Below are positions 1 to 11,600 of a stretch of DNA of 64,000 bases, piece by piece. Source of the DNA: Tulasnella sp. 424 (lineage: Eukaryota; Basidiomycota; Agaricomycetes; Cantharellales; Tulasnellaceae); contig WSUB01000098.1 of assembly GCA_019633425.1 (NCBI GenBank), positions 62,001 to 126,000 on the forward strand. Direction: 5' to 3'. The notes under the pieces are model-generated. The model searched no databases and was not told the DNA's origin. It saw only the letters and a list, made by a program, of their open reading frames with translations. Positions within the stretch are counted from its first letter, which is position 1; each line of letters opens with the position of its first letter. The position numbers were made by a program, and so were the translations under genes.

Positions 1-69
1 GGTTCGAGCCCTCGTGCGTCCGCGGTGATGGATGTGGATGAGGAAGGGGATACCAAGATGGACGGCTAA
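1..69 (+). CDS. C-terminal tail of a gene cut by the window edge
   Basis: From base 1 an open frame runs to a TAA at 67-69 and gives a 22-residue Ser/Asp/Glu-rich tail containing MDVDEEGDTKMDG. Acidic tails of this sort are common at the ends of fungal nuclear proteins, which is the only reason for calling it coding. The body of the gene lies outside the window, so product and family cannot be judged. The first bases resemble a tRNA T-arm, but no other tRNA arms follow. Confidence 0.35.
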   Translation, partial: GSSPRASAVMDVDEEGDTKMDG

Positions 70-1270
70 AAGAGAAAGATGGTGTGAGCCGTCTCTGATC
101 CCAGTCGTTTGTTCTTTTTCCTCCCCTTCGTCTTCGTTCGATCTTCTTTGGTCAAATTTTCGTCATTCCCGGTCCCACCACACCACAAACTGTATCAATT
201 AGGAACCCACCCCCGTCTCCCGGTCTTTCGCCTCCCGACAAATACCCAAGCCCCCAAATTGCTAGGCTTTCTTTCAGCGTCCACTTGACGTCGTTTCTTC
301 GCCTTTCGACATCGCTGTTTCCCCCGAAAAAATCACTCGCACAAAAAAAAAAACATGTACATCGTCGTGTACATAGCCACTGAAAAAAATTCAACCTGTT
401 CAACCTATCAGCTTTTGTCGACACCAACCTTCCAATCAATTCACGCCAAAAGTTGCCAAAAACACCTACCTCCCCTCGAAAAAAACAAAACGTACATACT
501 TGTACGATCAGTGTTGCTTCTTTCTCGTCTTTCGGTCTCTCGTATCTTCCGTACTTTATCGTCGGCTCGTGTGGGCGTGTCTATTCCACTAATATCGTAA
601 CGACATCACGGTTTCCTCCTCCTTTTCCTATCTCTCTCTCGTCTCCCTCGTCTTTTCTTTTTCGTTCAAGCTCGACGGCGTACATTTTCATTTCTCGTGC
701 CTTCCCCCTTCCCGTCCAGCTATACTCCACCACCACCACCATCTGTCTATACTCCACCACCTTTGCGGCGCCCCTTTCCCCGTTTCTTGATTCTCTCTGT
801 CCAAATCCACCCACTCACCACTCGCCTGCGCCGCCAATTCGCCCACCATTTCCCACTCCCCAGATTGTCCACCTTCCTCTCTCCCCCACCAGCCTTCCGT
901 CTCTCTCATCGTCAATGATCTCTTTCCTTTTTATTTGACCTTTTCCACTCTCCCTCTTTCCTTTTTCTTTCTTGCCTCTCTCTCTGACTGTACTGTTTTA
1001 CTCCACTACCCTTGTGTACTCCATACTTGTTTTATTTCATCCCCTTTCCCCCGTCCAACCGTCACCCCCCGCTTCTCTTGGATATTATCCTCCACCCCCC
1101 GAATCCCATCCTTTTTTTCCCTCCTCCCCCACCAGCTGTTACTTTGTCGATTTAGGTTACATGATCCTTTTTTTGTTTGATTGTGGGTAGTTATACAAGG
1201 GTTGTTGTTCATTTTTTGCTGGTTTGGGTGTGATCCCTGAGGTTCGGGTGCTCTGCGTTATTTCGATCGA
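70..1270. other. Pyrimidine-rich intergenic DNA
   Basis: About 1.2 kb without a convincing gene. From about 480 to 1180 the plus strand is strongly C/T rich with long CT runs; every open frame across it gives Pro/Ser/Phe/Leu-rich low-complexity peptides with no start context or splice-consistent continuation. CT tracts are common in basidiomycete promoters, so this may be a promoter or leader for a gene to the right. A short frame starting with ATG at 1274 meets a GTGAGT donor after three codons, but no matching downstream coding exon was found. Confidence 0.4.
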
Positions 1271-2037
1271 CCAATGGAACAAGGTGAGTTTAATGTTCGG
1301 CGGAATTCAAAGGTTCCTGGGACGCCGGGTGAGCACGAAGTTGAGGAACGCACTTGTCTGCAACAGCAAGTTGGGCGCTTCGGGCGGATCTTCGAACGCA
1401 CTGCGGTGACTACAAACACGGACCCGACCGAACCAGCTAATCGATTCACTATCTATGTTCTCTCAGTGACATATAGAAGCTTCGCTCTTCTTTTAGTACC
1501 GCGAGTCATGACCACATATCAGCCGTTGGATTGGCCACAAGCCCTGTTTTCTGCGCGCAACGTGGGGCCTAGCCCCCAGCCCATCCATTTCAGGAAGGGC
1601 AAGGACCGACCGACCGAGTCTTCGGGTCAGATTTTAAGAGTTAATTAACTGAGGGAAATCAGACTTGCGCTTGTTTGAAAGCTCTTGAAAACAGGAGAGG
1701 AGGGAATCTAGCCTACACAGCGCTCCCCACGCAGTAAGCTCGTTTACTTTGGTAATTTTTACCGCACATGCTGACTTTTAGGCCCGTTAATTAGGGGTAT
1801 TCAGTGGCACTCTGAACTTTAGAACTCTTTGGGTGCATAGTTATTAAGCGGTATTAAGCGAAAGATAGATATCGATACAACCATGAAGGGCGAGAGAGAG
1901 AATAGTCCAGAAAATGGTATTATGAGTGAATCGGGATGGGTGTAGAAAAGGTATTAAGAAGAGATAATAACAGGTAAGGAATAGCTTGAAGAGGGACGAA
2001 TAGCTTAGCTTTGACGTCTCCTTTACGCGGGGAAGGG
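1271..2037. other. Intergenic, no supported gene
   Basis: A 124-codon plus-strand frame begins at 1274, but its composition is unremarkable and no domain is recognisable. The rest is AT-richer DNA that probably contains the 3' flank of the minus-strand small gene ending at 2038. Confidence 0.3.
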
Positions 2038-2419
2038 TTATGGGGGTGGTATTTGGTCCGCGTCAGGCAAGACAAATTCGAGCTCGACGATAAAGACAAA
2101 GCCCATAACAAAGAAGTCACTACCGGGTAATTGCATCATGAGCTCGTGCCTGGAAATTCTGTGTGTTTAGGATTCGAGATGGTACTCACTAATCGAACCC
2201 AGCTTGGATCAGATTTGGATTGGCTTGCTGGAAGCTTTCCCAATATTCGATCACTCCACTATAGTCAGCGTTGACGTGTGATATGCGCCGAGAGACATAT
2301 TTTCTCCACCCGTCGGTGGTGTACGTCCTGAAGATCTTGGGTGGGGTATTCGCCTGCCATTGAGCCTTTGTCCAATTGCAATTACCCACGTTCGGATTTC
2401 CCCGTTTGAATGGCATCAT
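2038..2419 (-). CDS. Small unknown protein, about 103 aa, two exons
   Basis: No family recognised. The start is ATG at 2419 (a doublet ATG ATG); an in-frame stop lies just upstream. A good TATA box on the minus strand at 2561-2570 sits about 140 nt before the start, which supports a real promoter and this start. Exon 1 (2419-2190) encodes a Trp/Asn-rich peptide with NCNWTKAQW and IEYWESFQQANPN. At 2189 there is a GTGAGT donor; joining to exon 2 after an AG at 2120 keeps the frame (2119-2038) and adds DFFVMGFVFIVELEFVLPDA before TAA. Without that splice the protein stops at 76 residues with TAG at the donor. No signal peptide or membrane segment is evident. The intron acceptor is the weak point of the model. 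Confidence 0.45.
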
Positions 2420-2560
2420 AGGTCACGGTGGTCGATACGTTATAGATACCGAGAGGGTTCAGGAAAAAGAGACGATAACACTAGTTGTGGTCTTGGCTGT
2501 CGGAGAATCAAGTCGTTGCTTTGGTGCTGAGAATGGAAAGCTCAGCTTTGCGCCCTCAGT

Positions 2561-2570
2561 CTTATATACT
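2561..2570 (-). promoter_or_regulatory. TATA box of the 2.0-2.4 kb gene
   Basis: The minus strand reads AGTATATAAG. The following 140 nt to the ATG would hold the transcription start and 5' leader. Confidence 0.5.
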
Positions 2571-2699
2571 GTGTTTTCAATGAGTGTGATGCGGATTTGG
2601 GGTACCAGAGGTCCAAAAAAAGAGGTGGCGACGTGAAGTACATCGGAGGTCGACGGTGATGGACGACTGGACGAGATGACAGTCAAGGCAGCGCCTCCA

Positions 2700-3460
2700 C
2701 CTCAAATCAATTGGACTTAGTGCTTTTTTTTGCAGTTAGGAGGTCAGTAACTTACCTCACCTACAGGCAGGCACGTGTATGTAGAGGTCTGCCAGCAGTG
2801 AGTGCGCAAGATGCCAACATTCCGAGAGGGAGTTAAGCAGTTGCCGATGAGCGCATTGCGGACACAGGCGGGCAAGAACGCAAGCGTACATATCGGATGT
2901 CAGTGCGAAGCGTTGCATCCAGCTGGGCGCTAGAGGGCAACTAAGGGGGTGAACAAAGGCACTTTAGTGGTTGATTACGTGTCGACGCGTCCGCACATGA
3001 GGGTCATACACGTTGATGAGGTCCCCGCAAGGCGAAACCCCTAGGAGATTTCATCTGAGGCAAACACAGCACGTATTCCTTTCCAGAAAATCCCGCTGTC
3101 AATATGTGGACCCCTAGAGGTTAAGCCAGCTTGATGCGGAGATCGATCCTTCGACGAGGCACCCAGCAGGGAGAGGAAACGGAAGTGAATCCAATATGAG
3201 GTCGTAGTGAGTGATTAAGTGACTGGATCCTGTCAAAGCGGGGTATCGGACGGTCTGTTCAGCTGAGTTGCGTATGGTTCAGTGTGCCATCCTCGCGGAG
3301 GATCGCACGCTGGCCTCCGGACAGCCACAAATCAGCTCTTTCCAATACCCTCCTCGACGTTCGACAATGTAAGAGCAAGCCATCTGTCAGTCTAGGATTG
3401 ATGCATTCTGCATGTACAGCCTTGTCTTGGGGACTTGGACGGACATTAATGCAATCTATG
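2700..3460. other. Intergenic between two divergent small genes
   Basis: The flanking small genes point away from each other, so this interval would be the upstream DNA of both. No open frame has coding character; frames on opposite strands at 3259-3558 overlap each other and neither continues across a splice site. Confidence 0.35.
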
Positions 3461-3469
3461 TTTGCTGGG

Positions 3470-3477
3470 TATAAAAG
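3470..3477 (+). promoter_or_regulatory. TATA box of the 3.6 kb gene
   Basis: TATAAAAG lies 148 nt before the ATG at 3618, almost the same spacing as in the minus-strand small gene nearby. Confidence 0.55.
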
Positions 3478-3617
3478 ATCACCAAGAAGGCCTGATAGGA
3501 CATCTCCAACGCCAACTCCCATCCAGGTTTCATTCAAATAACTCATCAGCACAGGCATTCAACGACTCTTTCTCAATCTTAACCTCTTGCTTTGCGGTCA
3601 AAGTCCTCCTTCCTATC

Positions 3618-3940
3618 ATGGCATCTTACGTTCCGCTCCTCCGTGGCGTCCCAGCTCCGGCTTTGCAATTCTACAGAGACACTAGATTTGTGAATTGGGT
3701 TTGGGAGACTGCAGAAGATATAACTGTAGAAGGCATGGAGGCGTGCCCCCGATGGAATGAAGTTTTCATAGAACAATCAAAATGTACCGTAGCGGAAATC
3801 AGAAATTTACCACAGTAAGTCATTACTGGTATGTTGTTGAGCCTAAATACTGATCTATCCCGCATTCCAGAGACCAAATGATGGCAGGATGGAAATGGGT
3901 CGTGACTTGGACGCTACTGAAGGGCGTCCCATACAGTTAA
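3618..3940 (+). CDS. Small unknown Trp-rich protein, 88 aa, two exons
   Basis: No family recognised. Exon 1 is 3618-3814 and exon 2 is 3871-3940, joined by a 56-nt intron with a canonical GTAAGT donor and a CCAG acceptor; total 267 nt, in frame. The start follows a clear TATA box. The peptide has Trp spaced along it (FVNWVWE, CPRWNEVF, GWKWVVTW) and is about 88 residues long. There is no signal peptide, no membrane helix and only two Cys, so it is not a typical secreted cysteine-rich effector. A cytosolic protein is the simplest reading, but nothing indicates a role. Confidence 0.6.
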
Positions 3941-4547
3941 CCAGGCCCAGATACTTACTTTATTCCCCTCTGTCTTCCTCTTTTAAATCTCCTTCTGTCT
4001 CGTCTTTGCTTTTTCGTGAACACTATCTTACCATGATGTAATAAATTTTCGTCATTCCGTTGTCCTCCCGGTTGCCTATCCCGACTCTCGTATGCCGTCC
4101 TTGATCAACAAGTCGTAGCTTCCGTGCCCTATGAATATCTCTAATGCGTCTAATGCCGAACGATTCACGCTTCTAACATATACACTCTAGGGGTAGGCTT
4201 AATGTGTAGATGGATCACGTTTCGGGACGCAAACTAAATAAAATAGGTCGCAGCGAAATGTGTACAGGTTGACCTAGGAGCTTGCCCGACTGACTACGTG
4301 CATGTTCGAATAGATATTGCTCGGCTTGGCGGTGAGCGTGGTTTGGTGGGTTTCCGGACACCTGAGGGTAAGAGGACTTCAGTTCAACGGGCGCTTTGAT
4401 AAGGCACGGCGGGAAAGGCCTTTTGGGTTTTCATCACCTGACCACGTGGCAATGTCGGATCCACTCCCCTTAAGACCAACTCTTCCAGCATCCGCCGTCA
4501 AAAAGGTTCCAGGTGCTCTTCTTTGATTTCACCATTCGGCTCCATCC
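3941..4547. promoter_or_regulatory. Upstream region of kinase A
   Basis: From about 4413 this DNA is repeated before kinase B (from about 12586). Conserved pieces include a CACGTGG palindrome-like site at about 4443, close to 100 nt before the ATG, and the block CGTCAAAAAGGTTCCAGGTG at about 4497. Conservation across paralogues suggests promoter function, though a recent duplication would preserve it anyway. Confidence 0.4.
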
Positions 4548-7500
4548 ATGTCATCTGCCGATTCAAGTTCAACGTTATTAGCCGACCCTTCCAACAATGC
4601 GGATGGGGACCGTTTGGAAGTCAGTACCAGCAGTAGATTGCCACGTCCTAGCGCTCACAGATTCGATTTAAAACAAGGTCTGGCGCAAACGCTTGGCAAA
4701 TTTACGCATTAATCCTAACCGGCTCGAATACCTCGATAATGGCAAGATTATCGCAAGCGGAGGATTTGGACATGTGCGAAGAGCCATTCTGAAACCCCTC
4801 CCTCACGGCGATATCACCGATTCAGAGGTCAGGGTGGCTGTTAAGACGCTTCACATGCCAGTTGCAGTGGATTTCGACGCAGAACGCCTCGAAAAGGTTT
4901 GTGTCGTGTAGTTTATAAATGATGGCCAGTAACCTGGCATCCTTCCAAAGCGATTTATCCGGGAAACGTACGTCTGGTCACAAGTCAAGAACGAAAACCT
5001 CCTCGAGTTCCTTGGATTCCACTTCGCATCGTGTGATGGGAACGTCGAAGCTTTGCTCGTCGGTCCATGGTTAGAGAACGGACAGAGTGTTCCATACGTC
5101 AAGCAGCATCGCCTTTCTCCTTCAAGGCGATTACAGCTGGTGAGATGAGCCTCAGCTTTACTGAAGACGTTGCGGCTGGAGAGACTGATCGTTCATTGGA
5201 ACTACGAGCTCAGCTTCTCGATGCCGCTGAAGGACTCCGTTATTTGCATTCCCGTGTACCTCCGATTTGCCACGGCGACGTTAAAGGTGTAAGTCATAGC
5301 GTTACGATGATTCATTCTTGGTACTGACCCACCTCGCCAGTCAAACCTTCTGGTCAAAAGCGATGGTCGTGGTGCTCTTTGCGACTTTGGATTAGCACAG
5401 GTACTGGATGAGGAGTTCGAACAGATTGCCAGCAAAAGTATTCAGCGGGGTACTCTTCGTTGGACAAGCCCCGAACGACTTAACGACAGCCCGCCGGCGC
5501 CTCCTATGGACGTCTGGTCCTGGGGTTGGCTGGTATGGGAGGTCTGTTGCTTGCTAAGCCAGCGGGTTGGACACGACAGCTAATCATATGCCTTGCTTTA
5601 GATTATGACGGAGAAAGTCCCCTTCCATCAAATTACCAACGCTTCTGCTATCATGTTCCATATAGTAACGTCGAAGCTCCCGAGCTGCGAGCACGAGGAG
5701 TCCATTGCGCAGTTTCCAGCTCTGTCTCGGCTCATTCAGCTTTGCTGGCAGGCGGAACCTGATTCTCGACCGTTGATGGGCAAGTGTGTTGCAGATCTCC
5801 AGCAAATTGTTGGTACGACTTTCGAATGTTTTGGGCCCAACTGACAGTTCATGTGAGCAGATGAATCCTATACAACCAAGGAAAAGGGAAGAGACTATAG
5901 ACAGTATCCTGGAACATGGCTTGTACCCACATAAGAAGCCCCGTTTGCGTGGGCCTGCGGCGACAGCCACTCTAGATGCAGCACCGATGACGGTAAGTTG
6001 TATCGATTGGCTTTCTGTGGTAACCCAACTGAAAAGTAAATTAGCTGTTCACATCCCAATCAAGGGCAGTCCCGGTGGCGGACCCAGTGGCGGAGAAGAC
6101 TATTGTCAAAGCTTCGGTCGAGTCGGAGAACCAAGGAACTTTCACAACGGGAAGCGGCTTGTTTCCTTGGCTTGCGCAGCCTCCCGTCCCTGAAAAAAAC
6201 ATTGCTTCCCATTCAATATTGCCCGAAAGTGGTTCTATTCCACCGGGAAATTTGTCGCCGCATGGAGGGTTCTCTCGTGATCGTTCTACGGTAAGCTCTC
6301 TCGATTGGCTGTCTGTGATAACACAGCTGAGACGAAAGTTAGCCGCACGCGCCCCCAGGAAGGGCTACGCTCCCGGAGACTGAGAACAGTATCTTCAAAG
6401 CTGCCAGCGAGTCGGGGAACGCCAGAACATTCGCTTTAAAAAGTCGTCTGTTTCCCTCACATCCACTGCCTCCCTCCCTTGGAGAAAACATTGCTTCGTT
6501 TCCATCCAACGCTTCAGGGAAATATGGGGACGTCTCCCGTCCTCGAGGCCGCGCTGATCCTGCATATTCGGGTACATCAGACCGGGATGTCCATCAGGCA
6601 GGTTTAAACCCATTCTCAAAGGCAGAAATTCAAATGCCAATCTATGGCGAGAAAATTCAACTCCCTCCGATTCGGAGCTCTCCCGGTGAGTCGATAGCCT
6701 CACACTCTTTCCCAGCCAACTTTCGCCAGCCGGCCGAAGGAGTAAACAAATTTCCCGCTACTTCGATATTACCATGGACGACTGCACCTACTCCGGACAT
6801 CCCTCCCCAAGCTGAAAGGCTCCATCCACTGTCACAACAGTCGATCGGCATCAACAACGAACCTCCTCCCTCGATCATTGGAGGTGCGGATGGAAGGAGC
6901 CAGTCGGTGAGTTCGGAACCTGAGCTGAATCGCTTCGCGCGGCCCTTCCTGATCAATGCACTCCCCACAGGCCATCACGCAACTGACTCACATCCTCGAG
7001 AATCTTAAAGTATGTCATGGATGGAGGTTTATTACCGGAGCTTGACTGCTTTTACATCGATCAGCATATTCAATCGTCTCAATCGCAACAAGGGTCCACG
7101 TATGGGCCTACTGCCGATTACTGGAATGAAGTGACGCAATGGATATCTAAGGTCCCACTGTTTCGCGGCCGGCAATTACCTGCAGAGGCGGTAGCACCGT
7201 TTCTGCCGCATGGTTATGTCCCACCAGAACCGATATCCTATGGCACGCCCAGAATCCCGTCGGGCCAGGCGTGGTCAGAGACCCCAGTCCTACCCCCAGA
7301 CATACCGCACCCACGGCCAGAACAATACCAACACCGTGAGGTATACCCAGGCATCCCAAGGTCACCATCGCCCCACGCTGCATGCGTGTTGACTAAAAAC
7401 CCAATCCAAACGGAAGCGTCTGCTCAGTCTACCAACCTGTCTCGACTGTCTCCATCTAAGAGGAGTTCTATTTTTTTGGGTTCTGTCGGAGGCTTGGGAC

Positions 7501-8634
7501 GGGACTGGGGCTCAGCCACGTACGGATACGGGGAACCTCAACCCAGGTATCAGGAGGGGGATATCAGGGTTTATGACACATCAACTAGCGACGTCACCGG
7601 ATCTCTACGACAAGGTATTGTCCTCAAAACGGGACAGCTGGTGCGCATGCACGTCTGCAATGAGCTGAGCTACTCGGATAAGCTAACGAGGCGACGCAGG
7701 TTGCTCTCAAGTCCATTCGTTGTACTGCTTACGCAGGAAAGGACGCTTCTATTATGTCGCAACTTGACAAGTGGATTGTGTCCCAGACTTCATTACATCA
7801 CAATAACCTTGCACAAGTTCTCGGTATTGTGTCAATTGCGGAGAATCCGACGATCGTTAGTGAATGGTACCCCGGAGGAAACGTAGCCAAGTTTTTGAAG
7901 GTGGCCCCTCAAGTGCAAAGAATACGGATGGTAAGAGCTCTACAAGCATTGTTAATGGTTGATCATGTGGAAAGTTTAATGGCGGTCTCCGGCCACAGAT
8001 CTGTCAGGTCGCCGATGGGCTGATCTACCTCCATTCGCAAAAACCGCCTATCATACACTCAAACCTCAAGCCGGTAAGAATGTGGCAGACTCTCCTGGAT
8101 ATAAACTAATTCAAACCGTAGAGTAATGTTTTAATCGACCAAGATGGGACTGTAAAGTTGGGAGATGTGGGTGTTCTACAGTTCATAGAGCAAAACTCGA
8201 TTGCACTTGAAGTGCATGGCAAACCAGGAGACGTGAGGTGGACAGCACCGGAAGTCCTCGAAGGTCAGACTCGATCGCCTGCCTCTGATGTTTACGCTTT
8301 TGGCTGCTTGGCTCTTGGTAAGTCAATTCGGATTCGTCATAAAGACATGAGGTTAACGCTATGATGGATACAAGCCATCCTCAAAAATCAGCTGCCGTAT
8401 TCCAACTCAGAATCTGATATTTACGTGGCTAAAGCAATATCACGAGGCGAAATGCCGGTCAACAATGACCAAGCCTCCGAATTTCACGAGACATGGAGGC
8501 AATGTTGGTCTCAACATCCCTCCCAACGTCCAGCAATGACAACAGTTCGACCTTCGGTAAGCGATGAACCTTGTACCGCTGGGATCTTGGTTGCCGATTT
8601 TTACTGAAAGACTGCGCAGGTCGAACACTGGTAG
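4548..8634 (+). CDS. Kinase-pseudokinase fusion, copy A, about 1072 aa, 16 exons
   Basis: Predicted Ser/Thr (TKL-like) protein kinase fused to a pseudokinase. Exons: 4548-4619, 4678-4896, 4951-5139, 5214-5288, 5341-5541, 5602-5808, 5861-5992, 6045-6290, 6343-6906, 6971-7009, 7065-7640, 7700-7930, 7999-8073, 8122-8317, 8375-8556, 8620-8634; all phases agree and no stop interrupts. Domain 1 (about 25-321): loop ASGGFG near 50-55, VAVK with K80, HGD 180-182, DFG 200-202, SPER in place of APE, so probably active. A Pro/Ser-rich linker (about 322-790) includes a short helical stretch QLTHILENLK. Domain 2 (about 800-1068): no glycine loop, VALK with K844, HSN 937-939 instead of HRD, DVG 957-959, APE intact. 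The last exon encodes only VEHW. The donor after exon 6 (GTTGGT) is weak but is placed by comparison with D, where it is GTCAGT. Cytosolic; no signal peptide or membrane helix. Confidence 0.85.
5215..5291 (+). repeat. 77-nt segment identical in copies A and B
   Basis: Exon 4 of copy A (catalytic loop) plus the first bases of its intron match both sequences flanking the assembly gap in copy B base for base. Confidence 0.9.
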
Positions 8635-11600
8635 TGGTAATATGAGAGCAACCCAATCTCCCTGCACTGCACCGATCCACCTTTAATACTATTTCTGGTT
8701 ACATATAGTCTTTTTGAGAATGCGGATAATTAGTCACTTGTTTCCTTGTACTTACAACAGTGGGCTATCAACGTCCTTCAACAAGGTGGAGGGAGCTGGT
8801 GGGCTGAGCCTTCTGCAACCCCTCGAGACGAACCAGACGAAACCCGTCGCCCACCTGGGGCTCAGCCGTCTCTTGTTATATTTTTTATGCTCTAAAAAAA
8901 ACACGCCAATTAGAATACGCGATAGGCTAAATAAGCGAGCTCAGCAGGTCTCAGAAAATGAGCTACCTCAGCTGCTGTCATGAGCCCAAGACTTCAGGCT
9001 GATGGCGATAGAAAGCCGGAGGCCCGCTTCCACGTCCGATTGAGTTCATTTCCGAGTCTGATACATATTTCCTAGATGAGACCTGCGACAGTACCCCCTA
9101 AGGATCAACTTAGCGGCGGTTCGGTGAATTATTTATAACTTCGTTCTGTGGACTGGGAAGAATTCAAAGACGGGCAGATTGAAGGGGCGGATCCGAATGC
9201 TCCGAGATTCTCACAACCCTAGGGGCTTTGCAGGAAGGACCCTGCATGTTCTCCGCACCTCGACATCGTTCCATGGCCAACTAACCTCCCTCGACCCGGG
9301 AATAGATTAGACTGCCCTTAATGTAATTATCACTGAACAAGTAGCGCTGTGCTATGCTCCGAGATTAGGGACCGAAACCCCGGACACATCTTTTAGTCCG
9401 AAATCGATAGGAAAACAACTTGTTCGCGAAGATCTGGAACATACTACTCTGACATATTCATCTGAGCTCCGCCTACAGCTCCGATCTGCACCTACCATTC
9501 TGAGGTCCGGGTACAATTCTCGCTGTCGCGTTCGAGGGGTTACCATCGCTTCGTCCCACCGGATTCAGCACCGATTTCCGCGCCACCCGGTGCAATCGAC
9601 AGATTATAACAACTTTCGACATTCAGTTCCGGGGTCAGCAGGTATGGCCGGAGCCGAAAGTACTTGGAGACCGACTTTCGATAAGAAGTAGTCGGGACCG
9701 TTTGGAGCGTTGGGCTTCAATTTCGAGACAACTCGTCGGCGGCGCCGCGACATCGGACCCGATTCTCGTCAATTCGATGCCGAACATCAGCAAAATGGCT
9801 TCAGGGAGAGCATTGGTAGCCTCCTATTGGCTACTGGCCAGCTGATGACGTCGCGGTAAGCCTAAATGTGGCTTGAAAAGAGCAAAAATGATGAGAAACA
9901 GGCTGTTTTCGCGGGACCGGGGAATCGGCAACCGTGCTTAGCAACGGGAGTGTGGATAAAGAATAAGATAATGGAAGCGAAGAATATTTGGTGCCTATCG
10001 AAACCATCTCGATCTGTGAGGAAGGACACCACCGAGCTAGGGAGCAAAGGGTCACTGGACCGCAAGTTCTATTTAATCAGACTATTTAGTCCCTAGGAGG
10101 AGTGACTACTATCGAGACATGGGGCGGGTACAAGAGCTCCCGCATCGGGAGAAGGGTTTAACTGGTTTGGAGTCGTTGACGTCCGAGTTTGTGGGTCGCA
10201 CAGACCGCCAAAAGAAACTCCTGTAGTTCCTTGCTGGCCCAACCGAAAGCACGCCGCCCCGCAACCCTATGTCTCGCCACCAACCAGACTTGTTGGGTCT
10301 CCTCGCATTTCCCCTCGCCTGACCGGCCATAATCTCAACCGCTGGAATATGAGGCGATCAAAGCTCTCACTCGAAGACATTAAGCCCAAACTAAGCTGCC
10401 CATTCATTGTTGTTCGTTGAAGCGTCTTCTGCCTGAATGAGCTACATCAATCAGTCCGTTTGGACGTCTGTTGTCGATGGCGACGAAGCAGACGGCTAGA
10501 ACCTAATGTGATATTTGCGAGAGGTGCGATTGATATCTCCTAAGAGCAAGGAATATACTGGAATAAGAATGTCCAGCGATGGTCTTGCGGTACTAAAGGT
10601 TGATGGGGGGGGGACTGCGTCGGGCGATATGGTTTCTGACTGGGTGCGCACGTCACATGCATCCTAGTCGAATAAATGCCAGCACCTAGGTCATAAGTTA
10701 TTAATCTCGTCGATCTGTCACGTGGTGGTACGCGTCTGGGAAGGGGCACCCTCAACGACCTAGCCCTGCGCGTCACGAATTGTCCCATGCCGGTTGTATT
10801 TGAAACTTTGATATCTATCCCTATACTGCCTGGAGGAAAGAGGCGAAGGCGTGTGCATACGTATCCTGCTGTCCAAATCGTTCGTCCAATGGGTGCTCTT
10901 TGGGGGAGGGGGAGTCTGGACGTCATTCGACTGCATACCGGCCAACGAATTGGCGAACTGCGGTCCTCGAGCACGATGTAGGCCGTCAGACGGGTGAGAA
11001 CCACTCATTATACAATGTGGCGTCTTGTATGTTCGTGTTGGCGCAGAAGTCGCCGTGGTTCTGGTAGCTGGGCTTCGTGTAGCAGATGCACTTGGTAGGT
11101 CGTCGCGTCGACGGTAGCCTCTCGCGTTAGAGCGGATCTTGATGCTGGGACGCCTGCGAGGGCAGCCTTGGCATTTGTTGTAAAGTGGGGATTGCCTTGG
11201 ATCGAAGACCGTCCAGTCGATGTGAGGCTGAATCGTCTATCAAACGCGTGCACGCTGCACGGAGGGCGAGACTTGCCGTTCGAAAGAGACACGTCACTAC
11301 AGTCACGAGAAATGCGAGATAGGTCAATGTAAATCATGCGGTAGGTGCAACCAGGGGACTTGATCTCATACGCCCCGCTCGTCCGAGCAGGCGAAGTTAA
11401 GCCGATGGTCATTTTGGGCGGTGGTGGAGCTGGAAATGGAGCCAGATTAGAGGTCAAAGCTTTGATCTATCGTTGCTCCCGGAACAGCAGCATTGTGCGC
11501 CAATCATTCACCTTTAGGTACGTGGGCTCCGGATCCAGGCTGTCACCCATGGACTACTCGACGCGCCGAACGTCCAGTCTGACGGTGGCGGGGCCAACTT

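Noticed and set aside
1..12. Sequence resembling a tRNA T-arm (GGTTCGAGCCC)
   Set aside because: No acceptor stem, CCA-proximal pairing or other arms can be formed within the window, and the bases fit a coding tail ending at 69.
453..938. 161-codon open frame in CT-rich DNA
   Set aside because: Pro/Ser/Thr/Phe low complexity produced by a pyrimidine tract; equivalent frames occur in other registers.
5861..6383. Reading the repeated linker introns of copy A as coding (DWLSVVTQLKSKL and DWLSVITQLRRKL)
   Set aside because: Both have GTAAG donors, branch-like CTGA sites and TTAG acceptors, and reading through breaks the downstream linker frame.
10540..11457. Two long minus-strand frames in the flank of copy A
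   Set aside because: The counterpart region in unit B has different frames open, with indels that are not multiples of three, so no coding constraint is visible.
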